Positions 44,020-53,949 of a DNA stretch of 64,000 bases are shown piece after piece. Origin of the DNA: Bog-752 sp963799395 (GTDB lineage: Bacteria; Actinomycetota; Thermoleophilia; UBA2241). Where the stretch lies: the NCBI GenBank assembly GCA_963799395.1, contig CAWCWZ010000045.1, positions 1-64,000 on the forward strand. Reading direction: 5' to 3'. Each line of letters opens with the position of its first letter. Positions within the stretch are counted from its first letter, which is position 1. The notes under the pieces are model-generated. The model saw only the letters and a program-made list of their open reading frames with translations, was not told the DNA's origin and ran no database searches. The position numbers were made by a program, and so were the translations under genes.

Positions 44020-45231
44020 TCAGCGCGGCCGCGGGTCGGTCGGCAGCAGCGAGCAGATGGCGTCGTCGCTGCGCTCGGCGCCGCGTCTGACCAGACCGTG
44101 CAGGGTGCCCTCGCGCAAAAAGCCGCCGCGGGCGGCCACCCGCAGCGAGGCCAGGTTGCGGGTGTCGGCGCCGAGGTCCAGGCGGGCGAGACCGAGATCG
44201 TCGAAGGCCCAGTCGACGGCGAGCTTGACGGCTCTGCCGGCCACATGACGGCTGCGGGCGTCGGGGTTCACCCGGTAGCCGACCTCACCGATGGCGTGGG
44301 GCAGGTCGATGTCGACGTTCAGGCCGCCGAGCAGGGCGTCGCTGCCGGCGTCGGCGATGGCGAAATGCGCCTGGTTGGCGAGCCACGATCCGGCCGCGAA
44401 GGCCAGAAAGCCGCGGCCGGCCTCGTCCGTATAGGGCCACGGCACGTGCGTGAGCCAGCGAACCGTCTCCTCGTCGATCGCGGCCACCAGCGCGTCCAGG
44501 TCGTCGGAGCGGTACGGGCGCAGCCGCAGGCCGGCGCCCTCGAGGACGGGTGGCTCGGCGGGCAGCACGACCGGCGCGGTCGGCGGGCGCTCGTCGGCCG
44601 CCGCGACTTCGGCCTCACTGATGCCGTCGACCCAGCCCGGGCCCATGTTCCAGGACGGCATCGGCAAGGCGAACACCAGCGAGTCGGTGCGCCGCTCGCC
44701 GAGCTGCCGGTAGCTGCGGTAGACGGCCTCGGGGCGGAAGCCGGCGGCGACGGCGACGCCCTGGGCGGCCGTGTTACCCACGGCGGCGATGACTTCGAGG
44801 CGCTCCAGACCAAGGTCGTCGTGGGCCCAGTGCGCCAGCAGGGAGAGGGCGCGCCGCGCGACGCCGTTCCGGCGTCGCGCGGCGCGCACCCAGTAATGGA
44901 ACCGGCCGTAGGACTCGATGGGGTCGACGCCCAGCAGGTCGATCGCGCCGACGACCTCGCCGGTGGCGGCGTCGTCGACCGCCAGGTGGGCGTCGCGGCC
45001 GTCGCTCCACGCCGCGCCGGCCTCGCCGATCCAGGCCACCGCGTGGCCGAACGTGTAGGGCGACGGCAGGCCGCGCCAGTAGCTGATGTCGGGCTCCCGG
45101 CAGGCGGTCATCAGCGCGAGGGCGTCGTCGACCTTCCACGGGCGCAGCACGATCGTCCCGTCGGCCAGATGCGGCAGGCGCCTGGTCATCGCGGCTGGGG
45201 TGCGGAGGGGTCGGGCATCGGGGGGCTCCAT
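44020..45231 (-). CDS. Tandem GNAT acetyltransferase, RimJ/RimL type
   Basis: 403 residues made of two full GNAT domains. The first (about residues 15-165) has TIVLRPWKVDDALALM, RFHYWVRAARRRNGVARRAL and the acetyl-CoA segment; the second (about 190-400) has LRLRPYRSDDLDALVAAI and GEVGYRVNPDARSRHVAGRAV. Both halves resemble ribosomal-protein or aminoglycoside N-acetyltransferases that use acetyl-CoA. Substrate unknown. ATG 45231 is used; ATG 45189 is possible and would drop 14 residues. Frame intact. Confidence 0.88.
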   Translation of the reverse strand: MEPPDARPLRTPAAMTRRLPHLADGTIVLRPWKVDDALALMTACREPDISYWRGLPSPYTFGHAVAWIGEAGAAWSDGRDAHLAVDDAATGEVVGAIDLLGVDPIESYGRFHYWVRAARRRNGVARRALSLLAHWAHDDLGLERLEVIAAVGNTAAQGVAVAAGFRPEAVYRSYRQLGERRTDSLVFALPMPSWNMGPGWVDGISEAEVAAADERPPTAPVVLPAEPPVLEGAGLRLRPYRSDDLDALVAAIDEETVRWLTHVPWPYTDEAGRGFLAFAAGSWLANQAHFAIADAGSDALLGGLNVDIDLPHAIGEVGYRVNPDARSRHVAGRAVKLAVDWAFDDLGLARLDLGADTRNLASLRVAARGGFLREGTLHGLVRRGAERSDDAICSLLPTDPRPR

Positions 45232-45260
45232 CTCTGCCAACACTACCACCGTACGGGCCG

Positions 45261-45320
45261 CCGCTCGCCGACCCCGCCCGCCGCTCGCCGACCCCGCCCG
45301 CCGCTCGCCGACCCCGCCCG
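45261..45320. repeat. Three perfect 20-bp tandem repeats
   Basis: The unit CCGCTCGCCGACCCCGCCCG repeats exactly at 45261, 45281 and 45301, with partial copies on both sides. It lies in a 381-base gap (45232-45612) between divergent genes. Apart from this and the short leader frame at 45578 I see nothing else in the gap. Confidence 0.9.
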
Positions 45321-45577
45321 CCGCTGCTCCGGGTCCCGCGCGGCTGCCCCGGCCCCGGGTCACCGCCAACAAGTGTTGCCAGTCTGGAAGGAACTTTGGA
45401 GTCGAGGCGCCTGAACGACCTCGGCAAGCCTGCACGGGGGTTCGTCGAAAGTGGAGTCGTGGAGCCTGCCTGCCGATATTCCCGATACTGGCATGCACCG
45501 TGCTGGGCGTTCGTCCGCGCGGCGAGCGGACACAGTGGTCGATCCGGTGGGGACCGGCCAGAAAGGATCGAGAGGGA

Positions 45578-45616
45578 ATGACCGCTCTCGAGGGCGACCG
45601 CGGAGGTGCCCGATGA
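45578..45616 (+). CDS. Possible 12-codon leader peptide
   Basis: ATG at 45578 has GAGAGGGA upstream and encodes MTALEGDRGGAR. It stops at TGA 45614-45616, which overlaps the start codon of the secreted protein (ATGA). Coupling may set translation of the downstream gene. It could equally be chance. Confidence 0.35.
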   Translation: MTALEGDRGGAR

Positions 45617-46608
45617 GTCTCGGCAAGCGGCTGGTGCCGATCGCCGTCGTCCTTGCTCTGTCGCTGTGTCTGGCCCCGGGGGCGTTGGCCGACCCGACGC
45701 TGGCGGCCACCACGGCTCCACCGTCTGCGCAGGCGTTCACCTGTCTCGGCGCGGTCACCGCCGTCGTGCCGTCGACCGGCGCCGTGACCATCAACGTCAG
45801 TCGCGCATCCCTCGCGCTGCAGGGTTCCCTCGGTCAGCGCCTCACGCTCATGGTCACGAGGGCGAGCTCTCTCAAGGCGATCAGCCACGGCGTCAAGACT
45901 CGGACGACGCTCGCCGGTGTGGCGGTCGGCGAACTGCTGTCGGTCAGCGGTACGATCGACGCCACAAACCCCGCGGCGCTGGTCTACGACATCGGCAAGG
46001 CGTGCGCCTGGAAGCCGAGCTTCACCACCGCCTTTGTCTGCCGGGGTGCGGTCTCGTCGGTCGATCTGCAGGCGGACGCCCTCGCCGTGCAGGTGGCGAG
46101 TGGTTCCTCCAGTGTGTGCGGCCGCGCAGGCGCCACCGTGACTGTCGACGTCCCCGGCGGCGCGAGGATCTTCGTGCTGCAAGACCTCCTGGCGACCGCG
46201 ACCACCATCGGCGGCCTCACGGCCGGCGATAAGGTCTACGTCACCGGCCGAGCCGATCGCGTCAACCCCAGCGTCACGACGCTCACCGCCGGTCTGGTCC
46301 TGGTGCGCCACGTCGTGCCGGTCAGCCGACCGACGTGGTTCGCCTGTCTCGGACAGGTCACCGCGGTCGACCGGCAGGCCGGCACGCTGACCGTCTCGGT
46401 CTCTCGCGGTACGCTCGGTGTGCCCGCCGGCTCGCTGACCCTGACGACGATCGCCGGCAGCGTCGTGCACACGTTGTCGAACGGTGTCCTTGCGACGGTG
46501 AAGGTCGCCGACGTGCCGGTGGGCGAGTCCATCGTCGACACCGGCACGGTCGACCACAGCCGGCCCGGCAGTCCCATCTTCGAAATCGGCCAGGCCTTCG
46601 TCTGGTGA
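45613..46608 (+). CDS. Secreted protein with three beta-rich repeats, function unknown
   Basis: 331 residues. Signal peptide to about residue 26 (LSLCLAPGALA). The mature part has three repeats of roughly 95 residues. Each starts with F-x-C-x-G-x-V (FTCLGAVTAV, FVCRGAVSSV, FACLGQVTAV) and ends with a VxGxxD or DTGTVDH turn. Each repeat also has an alternating beta pattern (TINVSRASL, TLTVSVSRGTL) reminiscent of OB-type DUF5666 domains. The single Cys per repeat start may pair with a second Cys in repeats one and two. GGAGGTG precedes ATG. I cannot assign a role beyond envelope or extracellular. Confidence 0.75.
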   Translation: MSLGKRLVPIAVVLALSLCLAPGALADPTLAATTAPPSAQAFTCLGAVTAVVPSTGAVTINVSRASLALQGSLGQRLTLMVTRASSLKAISHGVKTRTTLAGVAVGELLSVSGTIDATNPAALVYDIGKACAWKPSFTTAFVCRGAVSSVDLQADALAVQVASGSSSVCGRAGATVTVDVPGGARIFVLQDLLATATTIGGLTAGDKVYVTGRADRVNPSVTTLTAGLVLVRHVVPVSRPTWFACLGQVTAVDRQAGTLTVSVSRGTLGVPAGSLTLTTIAGSVVHTLSNGVLATVKVADVPVGESIVDTGTVDHSRPGSPIFEIGQAFVW

Positions 46609-46906
46609 CCGGCGACGTGAGGGTGTCGCTCTAGAGCGACGATCCGGCTCCCGCCGACGCCAGACCAGGCGCGGCGGGCATCTTCCAAGGCCGCCCCGTA
46701 ACGCGGCCGCCTCGAGTGGCGCGTTCGCGATCACGCCGCGCGCGCTCCTTTGAACGCCTCTACCACCGGTCGCTCACGCGACTCGTCGCGACATCTGTCG
46801 CCGCCCTCACCAGGGTCGCACGATCCCACGACACGCGCTGTCTTCCGACCGGGTCCTCTTCGTCGGGGGACGTTGGCGCGGCAACGGCAACTGCGGCTAG
46901 GCTGGA

Positions 46907-48091
46907 ATGATGAACGAAGTCGCGCACGACGCGCACGAGCGGGTGGCCCTGGCGACGATCGTCCGCGAGTGGACGCGCATCGGCTGCCTCGGATTCGGGG
47001 GCCCGCCGGCTCACATCGCGCTGCTACGCAGGCTTTGTGTCGAGCAGCGTCGCTGGCTCACACCCGCGGAGTTCGAGGACGGCATCGCCGCCGTGAACCT
47101 GCTGCCCGGTCCGGCCTCCACCCAGCTTGCCATCTACTGCGCCTGGCGGCTGCGCGGCGCTCGAGGCGCGCTGCTCGGCGGCGCCTGCTTCATCGTCCCG
47201 GGGCTGATCGTCATCCTCGTCCTTGCGGCACTGTTCCTCGCGGCCCACACGCCCCTCGTGGTGCGGGGAGCCGCGGCGGGGGCGGGCGCGGCCGTGGCGG
47301 CGGTGGCTCTCCAGGCGGCGGTGGCCCTGCTGCCGGCGAGCCGGCGGCGGGCCGCGGGGCCCGCGCGGCGACGGCGCTGGCTGATCTATCTCGTTCTGGG
47401 CGCCGCCGCGGCCGTCCTGGTCGGACCCTACCTGGTCCTGGTCCTGGCGGCCTGCGGGCTGATCGAGATCGGCGCCCAAGGCCGGAGCCGGCCCGCGGCG
47501 TCGGTCGGCGCGGCGGCGATCGCCATGGGACGGCCACTGGCGCTCGTGGCGGCGGGCGGGCTCGCCGCCCTGTCGTGGGTGGCCTTCAAGGTGGGAGCGC
47601 TCTCCTACGGCGGCGGCTTCGTGATCATTCCCCTCATGCAGCGCGACGCCGTGCACACCTACCACTGGATGAGCGGCGCGCAGTTCCTCGAGGCCGTAGC
47701 GCTCGGCCAGATCACGCCCGGGCCGGTGGTACAGACGGTGGCCGTGGTCGGCTATGCCGCCGCCGGACTTGGCGGCGGCCTGCTTGCCGCCCTTGTCGCC
47801 TTCGCGCCCTCGTTCGTCTTTGTGATCGCCGGCGGGCCGCACTTTGACCGGCTGCGGCGCAGCGCCGCGGTACAGGCGTTCCTGAGCGGCGCGGGCGCCG
47901 CCGCCATCGGCGCGATCGCGGGCGCCGCCCTCCCGCTCGCCCTGGCCCTGAGCGAGCTCTGGCAGCTCGGCGTTCTGGTGCTGGCGGCGATCTGGTTGCT
48001 GGCGCTGCGGCGCGGGGTGGTGGCCGCTCTGCTCGGCGCCGGGCTGCTGGGCATCGTCGCCGCGCTGGCCGGGTTGCCGATCCCGCGCTGA
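46907..48091 (+). CDS. chrA: Chromate transporter ChrA, full two-domain form
   Basis: 394 residues, CHR family. It has two homologous membrane halves: the first with GCLGFGGPPAHIALL and NLLPGPASTQLAIY, the second with FKVGALSYGGGFVIIPLMQRDAV and ALGQITPGPVVQTVAVVGYAAAG. The paired FGGP/YGGG and PGP motifs are the family hallmark. ChrA exports chromate, probably by antiport. A second ATG follows directly at 46910. No chrB regulator is next to it. The 298-base gap upstream holds a 16-bp palindrome at 46625-46640 (GTCGCTCTAGAGCGAC) and nothing else I can call. Confidence 0.93.
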   Translation: MMNEVAHDAHERVALATIVREWTRIGCLGFGGPPAHIALLRRLCVEQRRWLTPAEFEDGIAAVNLLPGPASTQLAIYCAWRLRGARGALLGGACFIVPGLIVILVLAALFLAAHTPLVVRGAAAGAGAAVAAVALQAAVALLPASRRRAAGPARRRRWLIYLVLGAAAAVLVGPYLVLVLAACGLIEIGAQGRSRPAASVGAAAIAMGRPLALVAAGGLAALSWVAFKVGALSYGGGFVIIPLMQRDAVHTYHWMSGAQFLEAVALGQITPGPVVQTVAVVGYAAAGLGGGLLAALVAFAPSFVFVIAGGPHFDRLRRSAAVQAFLSGAGAAAIGAIAGAALPLALALSELWQLGVLVLAAIWLLALRRGVVAALLGAGLLGIVAALAGLPIPR

Positions 48092-48302
48092 TCCGCGCGG
48101 TATCGACGCTTCGCCTCGGTCTCCCGTCAACGGGGAACGCCGTCGCGGTGGTCGATCCGGGCAGCGGTTTGAGGCTCGGAGGCCGGCGTGCCGCACTTAC
48201 CGCAATCTCGCCACCGTCACACGCGTCTCTCATCGTGCCGGCCCATGATGACGGGGGGCCGATGCGCCGCGACGTCGGCGCCAGAGGCGACGAGGAAGGC
48301 AG

Positions 48303-48731
48303 GTGGCTGCAATGACGACCGAGCTCTCCCAAGGCCCGGCCCCCGCCGTCGAGCTCCAGGTGGCCTGGCTGCGACAGCCGCGGCTCCCCCTCCCGTTCGA
48401 GGTGAGTCTCGTCCGCGCCACCGCGCATGCCATGCTGGTCGTCCTGCAGGGCGAGGTCGACGCTGACGCGGCGCCGCGCGTTCGCGACGCCGTCGGAGCC
48501 GCCCTCGACGAGGGCGTCCAGGCGATCGTGATCGATCTCGGCGCGGTCTCGCTGATCGACGGCGCCGGGCTCGGGGTGATCGTCATGGCTGCCCGGCGTC
48601 TGGGCCTCGGGGCGGTCGCCGTGGTCCTGCCGCACCCGGGCCTCGTCCGCATCTTCCGAACCTGCGGCCTCGACCGCCTGCTCGAGATCTACGAGACCCG
48701 CGAACAGGCCCTGCACGGACTGCTCAGGTAG
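48303..48731 (+). CDS. STAS-domain protein lacking the usual phospho-serine
   Basis: 142 residues. The STAS fold runs from VSLVRATAHAMLVVLQGEVD to the end. In anti-sigma-factor antagonists the loop after strand 3 reads D-S-S/T-G and is phosphorylated by an RsbW-type kinase. Here it is SLIDGAGLGV, with Gly-Ala where the serines should be. It may act without phosphorylation or serve another role. GTG 48303 follows GAGGAAGG at the right spacing; ATG 48312 is the alternative. An RsbW-like ATPase is 6 kb away. Confidence 0.85.
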   Translation: MAAMTTELSQGPAPAVELQVAWLRQPRLPLPFEVSLVRATAHAMLVVLQGEVDADAAPRVRDAVGAALDEGVQAIVIDLGAVSLIDGAGLGVIVMAARRLGLGAVAVVLPHPGLVRIFRTCGLDRLLEIYETREQALHGLLR

Positions 48732-48749
48732 GTGAACCGAAGGGTTCAC
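48732..48749 (+). terminator. Short hairpin after the STAS gene
   Basis: GTGAACC-GAAG-GGTTCAC directly after the TAG: a perfect seven-pair stem with a four-base loop. No T-tract, so only a weak terminator candidate. Confidence 0.4.
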
Positions 48750-48871
48750 GCCGCCGGCGCAGCGTGCGCATGGCCGCCGGTCCCGCTCGTCGTCTGCTAA
48801 CAAATGCCTGATACTGTACGTATGAAACAAGGCCATGTTGATCCGCATGCGTTCGGGCTTGGGGGGCTGCC

Positions 48872-50245
48872 ATGACACACCGCTGGGCACTGCTGCTCGG
48901 AGTGGCGCTGGCCGTAGTGGTGGCGCTGGCCCTGCCGGCCGGGGCCGCGGCGACGACGCGACCGGCTACTCATACGCACCCGCTGATCGGTTCGGGACCG
49001 ACGGGCGGAGTGCGTCCGGCGGTCGGCACTCACGCGTTTGCCGGTACGACGACCACCTCGAGCAACTGGTCGGGCTACGATGACTCCACCGACGGTCCCT
49101 TCACGAGCGTCACCGCCACCTGGGTCCAGCCGCCCGTGCGACCCGCCGGTGCGACCTTCACCGATGCCGCTTTCTGGGTCGGTCTCGACGGCGACAACTC
49201 CGACACAGTGGAGCAGATCGGCACCGAAGGCTACAGCGAAGGCGTAGTCGGCTACGACGCCTGGTATGAGATGTATCCGGCCGCCCCCGTCACCATCGGC
49301 ATGTCGATCCATCCGGGAGACCTGATGACCGGCTCCGTGACGGAATCGGGAGTCTCGACCTTCACCCTGGAGATCACCGACCAGACCACCGGCAAGTCGT
49401 TTCAGACGGTGCAGACGATGAGCGTGGTGCCGCAGCTTGCTTCGGCCGAGGTGATCGCCGAGGCGCCTTCGGACGACTCCGACGATGTCGTGCGGCTCTC
49501 CGATTTCAGCCTGGTCACCTTCAGCGACTGCGCCTTCAACGGCCAGCCGATCGGCGCCTTCAACTGGAACCAGATCGACATGACGTCCGACAGCGGAGCG
49601 CTCGTCGACCGGGCGTTGGCGTTGAGCCCTGATGGAGCAAGCTTCTCGGTCACCACCGACGTGACCCCGCCCACGACCACCGTCACGGGCGCCGGTCCGG
49701 GCTGGCACGACCGGCCGGTGACCCTGCACTTCAAGGCCGCCGACAATCCCGGCGGCCAGGGAGTCGCCTACACCGAGTACTCGCTCGACGGCGGCGTCAC
49801 CTGGACTCAGGGCAGCTCGGTCACCGTCCCCGCTCCGAGCGATCACTCCGCCGACGGCGCCAACGAGGTCGTCTACCGTTCTGTCGACAACGTGGGCAAC
49901 ATCGAGCGCAAGCGCGTCTGCACCGTCAACATCGACACGCGCCGCCCGACACCCATCGCCAAGTGGACGGGCGAGGCGACTCGCGGCGACCGCACAGCGC
50001 TGCGCTACTATATCGCCGACCCGCGCCCCGGCAGCCCCACGGCGTCCGTGACGATCAGGATCGTCAATCGGCACGGCAAGCTCGCGAAGAAGGCCGTGCT
50101 TCGCGCGATCAAAGTCGATAGCGCCCAGAGCTACTCATTCGTCTGCCGGCTGCCCAGGGGCAGCTACCGGTTCACGGTCACGGCCACCGATGCCGCCGGC
50201 AACCGCGGGACTAAAGCGGCGGCCAACACGCTGGTCGTGCGCTGA
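48872..50245 (+). CDS. Secreted G1-family glutamic peptidase with C-terminal Ig-like domains
   Basis: 457 residues. Signal peptide to about residue 28 (LALPAGAAA). A G1 (eqolisin-type) peptidase domain runs over residues 65-260. The family's NWSGY opening, AFWVGLDGDNSDTVEQIGTE (catalytic Gln region), AWYEMYP and SAEVIAEAP (catalytic Glu region) are all present. These acid proteases use a Gln/Glu pair. C-terminal parts include an OmpL47-like Ig domain, YSLDGGVTWTQGSSVTVPAP...DNVGNIE, and a final beta domain ending TDAAGNRGTKA. The same Ig module ends the next gene, so both proteins probably share a surface anchor or partner. Confidence 0.87.
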   Translation: MTHRWALLLGVALAVVVALALPAGAAATTRPATHTHPLIGSGPTGGVRPAVGTHAFAGTTTTSSNWSGYDDSTDGPFTSVTATWVQPPVRPAGATFTDAAFWVGLDGDNSDTVEQIGTEGYSEGVVGYDAWYEMYPAAPVTIGMSIHPGDLMTGSVTESGVSTFTLEITDQTTGKSFQTVQTMSVVPQLASAEVIAEAPSDDSDDVVRLSDFSLVTFSDCAFNGQPIGAFNWNQIDMTSDSGALVDRALALSPDGASFSVTTDVTPPTTTVTGAGPGWHDRPVTLHFKAADNPGGQGVAYTEYSLDGGVTWTQGSSVTVPAPSDHSADGANEVVYRSVDNVGNIERKRVCTVNIDTRRPTPIAKWTGEATRGDRTALRYYIADPRPGSPTASVTIRIVNRHGKLAKKAVLRAIKVDSAQSYSFVCRLPRGSYRFTVTATDAAGNRGTKAAANTLVVR

Positions 50246-50313
50246 TGCGCCGGGCATCCGGAGTGCCGGCGTCATCTCTTCTTCGTCACAGGGGCAATCG
50301 CGGGGGTCTGGCC

Positions 50314-53123
50314 ATGAAACGCAAGTGTGTTGTTCTGTGCATCGCCCTGGCGCTCGCCTTCATGGCGGCGTCGGCCACCTCCGCCCTGGCGCTCGTGCCC
50401 GACGGCACGCAGGGCTGGTTCTGGCAGATGCCGCAGCCGGCCGGCGGCGTCGACGGACTGAGCGCTCTTGCCTTTCCCGACGTGGGCAATATCTGGACGG
50501 TCGGCGCCGGCGGTCTCATCCTGCACAGCACCGACGGGGGGGTCACCTGGTCGGCCCAGCCAACGGGTACCGACGCCGACCTCTGGTCCGTGAGCTTCCC
50601 AGACGACCAGCACGGCTGCGCCTGTGGCGGGTCGGTGTCGGGGCCTGGCGGTGTGATCGTGGCCACCACCGACGGCGGCGCCACCTGGGTCGACAAGACC
50701 CCGAGTGGCCTGACCGAGTCGCTCACCAACGCGAGCTTCGTCAGCGCCACGCACGGCTGGATCGGCACGACCGGCGGCGAGATCCTCAAGACCACCAACG
50801 GTGGAGCCGACTGGACGCACGAAAAGGTCAAGTCGCTCTACCGCAACTCGCCTTTTGGGTCGTACTTCGCCGGTTACCGCACGATCGACTTCGTCGGCGC
50901 CAGTCGAGGTTGGGCAGGCGGAGGGGACGGCCAGATCTGGACGACGGCGAACGGTGGCAAGACCTGGACGCCTGTCTTCAGTGGCCTGACGCCAGACATG
51001 GTCGTCACGCAGGTCGACTTCATCGACGCCGGTCCATGGCTGGGTGCTGGCCCAGTCACTGGAGACCGGAATGTCAAAGGTGATCGCGACAAGGGACGGC
51101 GGTCTTTTGTGGCGCACGGTCGCGACGGGCGACTGGACGGTGGGCGAGATCGACGCGACGAGCGCCTCGAGCGTCTGGCTCCTTGACGGCGGCTACTCGA
51201 GTTTCGCGGCATTCAACGACTACTTCGGCTTCTTCGGTGGCGTCGGGCAGGTCACGGTGCAGCACAGCAGTGACGGCGGCCTGCATTGGCAGAGCTCGTC
51301 TGTAGGCTCGCCGTTTGCCATGGGCGCCATAGCGGCTCGTGGCAACGTGGTCTGTGCGGTGGGCGATGGCATCCTCACCTCGAGTGACGCCGGTAAGGAC
51401 TGGCAGTCGGCGACCTCGGGCCAGGAGTACTACTTCACGGCCGCCACGGCGCTCTCCGCCGGCGACATCTGGGCGGTCGATGCCTCGGGCGCCCTGCTGC
51501 ACAGCGAGGACGGCTCGCACTGGGTCGAGCAAGCCAGCCCGATGCGCTGGGCGAACACTCTGTATGGCGTCAGCTTCCCCGATGCGGAGCACGGCTGGAT
51601 CGTGGGCACCGACGAGAGTGGCGAAGGTTCCGGTGTGATCCTCCACACCAGTGATGGTGGTGCGACCTGGGGCGTCCAGGCCTCCAACCTGTCGGGCGAA
51701 CTGGTCGGCGTCGACTTCGTCGACGACCTCAACGGCTGGGCGATCAGCGACGACAACTACGGCTCCGGCCTCAACGCGCCCTTGACCGTAGAGCATACGA
51801 CCGACGGTGGCGTGACCTGGGTGCCGCAGTACGTGTACGGCAATGCCGACCTGTTCGCGCTCGACTTCGTCAGCCCCACGACCGGCTGGGTGACCGGCGA
51901 CTACCTGCCCTCGGAGAACAGCGACGGGGTGCCGGGGATCTTCACCACGACGAACGCCGGCCTGACCTGGAGCAAGGAGAAGCTGCCCAGCGGCGCCCCC
52001 GACATGACCGGGCTGCAGTTCCTCGATGCCCACGACGGCTGGGCGGTCGGCACGAGCTACGACCAGGATGACCGCGCCTCGCAGACCTGGGTGCTGCACA
52101 CGACCGACGGCGGCAAGACCTGGGTACGCCTGGCGGGCCTCGACGACAGCCTCGCCGAGACCTTGCACTTCAGCGATGCCGACGACGGCTGGCTCGGCGG
52201 CCTGAACGGCGTCTACGCCACGACCGACGGCGGGGCGAGCTGGCAGCAGGTGGCCGGAGGCTACGGCGTCACGACGATCGCCGCCACCGACGCCGACCAT
52301 GTCTGGGCCTTCGGCGACGGCTTCCTGATCTCGCCGCTCACCGCGAGCGGCACGACTGCCGCCCCGGTGACGCTCGTCAATGACTACGACTCATGGTATC
52401 GCGAACCGGCCAGCATCAACCTGTCGGTCAACGACATCGGCGGCTCCGGCGTGAAGTCGACGACCTACTCGACCGACGACGGCGCCACCTGGGAGTCCGG
52501 CGCCAGCGTCGCCATCGACGCGCCCGCGGACCACTCCAACGACGGCTACCACACCATCCTCTACCGTTCCACCGACAATGCCGGAAACCAGGAACAGACC
52601 GAGAGTCTCGGCGTCGGCATCGACACCCTCGGTCCGGCCTGTTCCGTGCCTCGGCCGAGCCTGGTCGACGCCGGCAAGCCGGGCATCCTCTACTTCATGG
52701 CAAGCGATGCCGGGAGCGATGTCGCACGCGCCACGATCAGCATCGTGAACTCACACGGTCACGTCCTGCGTCGGTTCGTCGAGCGGGCCGGCAACTGGGA
52801 CTACGGGGAGGCGTTGCCGTACTACTACCTGCGCTTCAGGTGCACAGCTCAAGCCGGGCACCTACCGCGTCGAGGTACGAGCGACGGACTGGGCCGGCAA
52901 CCCGCAGGTCGTCGCCGGTCGCGGCCTCTTGCGCGTGGTGCGCTCCGGCGCCCCCAGGTTCCATGCTCCTCCCTGGCCTGCCGGCCTGCCGGCCAGCTCG
53001 ACAGGCTTCTTCAGTCGCCTCAGCCACAGCCTGGAGGCGCGGCGGCTGCTGCGTCTGCGCGTCTCACTGCCGGGGGGCTCGAGGGTGCCGCTTCTGGCAC
53101 AGATGGGCAAGCTGAAGCGATAG
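50314..53123 (+). CDS. Large secreted YCF48/BNR beta-propeller protein (frameshifted)
   Basis: About 935 residues. Signal peptide (LALAFMAASATSALA), then at least ten blades. Each has an Asp-box such as STDGGVTW or TSDGGATW and a following HGW or DGW motif, as in YCF48/Hcf136-like and sortilin-like propellers. After about residue 690 comes an OmpL47-like Ig domain (YSTDDGATWESGASVAIDAP...NAGNQEQTE) and a final beta domain ending VEVRATDWAGN...LLRVVRSG. About 50 further residues lead to TAG 53121-53123. Indels near 51,040 and 52,845 split it. Its role is unknown; likely extracellular binding. Cell-surface partner of the G1 peptidase is an inference. Confidence 0.82.
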
Positions 53124-53170
53124 CCGGAGACGCCTGGGTGCCCGGCCGGGACTCGTGAGAGGAGGCGGTG

Positions 53171-53568
53171 GTGAACAAGGTTGTGGTGCGGCTTGCTGAC
53201 GGTCGCATGATCAAGGGCCAGACGTCGGACTTCGTCCCGGCGAAGGACTCCTTCCACGTGAGCGAGGCCGCGGCGGCAGCGGGGACAAGCCCCTCGAGAT
53301 CCAGATGAAGGAGTTGAAGGCGATCTTCTTCGTCAAGGACCTCACCGGCGATCCGCAGCACGCGGAACGCAACGAGTTCGATCCCGCCCACCCGTCGGTC
53401 GGGCGCCGCATCAGGGTGGAGTTCGCCGACGGCGAGGTGCTCGTCGGCACGACGCAGGCCTATCAGCCCAACCGCCCGGGTTTCTTTCTCGAGCCGGCCG
53501 ACGACGGGTCGAACATCGAGCGTTGCTACGTGGTGGCGGCCGCAACCCGGCAGGTGACGTTCATCTAG
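53171..53568 (+). CDS. Conserved small protein, DUF6982-like (frameshifted)
   Basis: About 132 residues. VVVRLADGRMIKGQTSDFVPAKDSFHV opens it. After an indel near 53,280 the frame resumes with KPLEIQMKELKAIFFVKDLTGD and RRIRVEFADGEVLVGTTQAYQPNRPGFFLEPADD. It ends ERCYVVAAATRQVTFI. The pattern resembles the DUF6982 family (from memory), all beta. GTG 53171 has AGGAGG upstream. Function unknown. Confidence 0.7.
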
Positions 53569-53674
53569 CCGGCCGCGGCAGATAGCGCGGCTTCCGCCCA
53601 GCCGAGCCGCCCCCGAACGCGGGCATGCCGCGGGCGTTCATTTGCGCGGACTCCCGTGGGTCGCCGAGTGACTC

Positions 53675-53896
53675 CTACTCTTTGCCGGACAGCATCCAGG
53701 CCCCCAGGAAGCACACGATGCCGACGATCAGTGCCGCCAGGCCGTGCTTGACGTGCTTATGGGCGGAGCCGGCGAGGTGTCCGGGGAAGAAGCTGGGGAG
53801 TGAGCCGGCAGGCGTCACCCAGTAGTAGACGGCGAGCGCGACCAGCGCGAAGCCGATGATGATGAGAAGGACCATGAGCATCCTCGACCTGTTCAT
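53675..53896 (-). CDS. Small two-TM membrane protein
   Basis: 73 residues. Two hydrophobic segments, MLMVLLIIIGFALVALAVYYWV and ALIVGIVCFLGAWML, are joined by a loop with a His-rich SAHKHVKHG. No family recognised with confidence. Start ATG 53896 has GGGAGACGGG upstream. It follows the nitroreductase gene on the same strand, 53 bases on. Confidence 0.7.
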   Translation of the reverse strand: MNRSRMLMVLLIIIGFALVALAVYYWVTPAGSLPSFFPGHLAGSAHKHVKHGLAALIVGIVCFLGAWMLSGKE

Positions 53897-53949
53897 TCCC
53901 GTCTCCCTTGCGTGGCTTGCTCCAATCTTCGCTCCGCGATCCGAACGAC

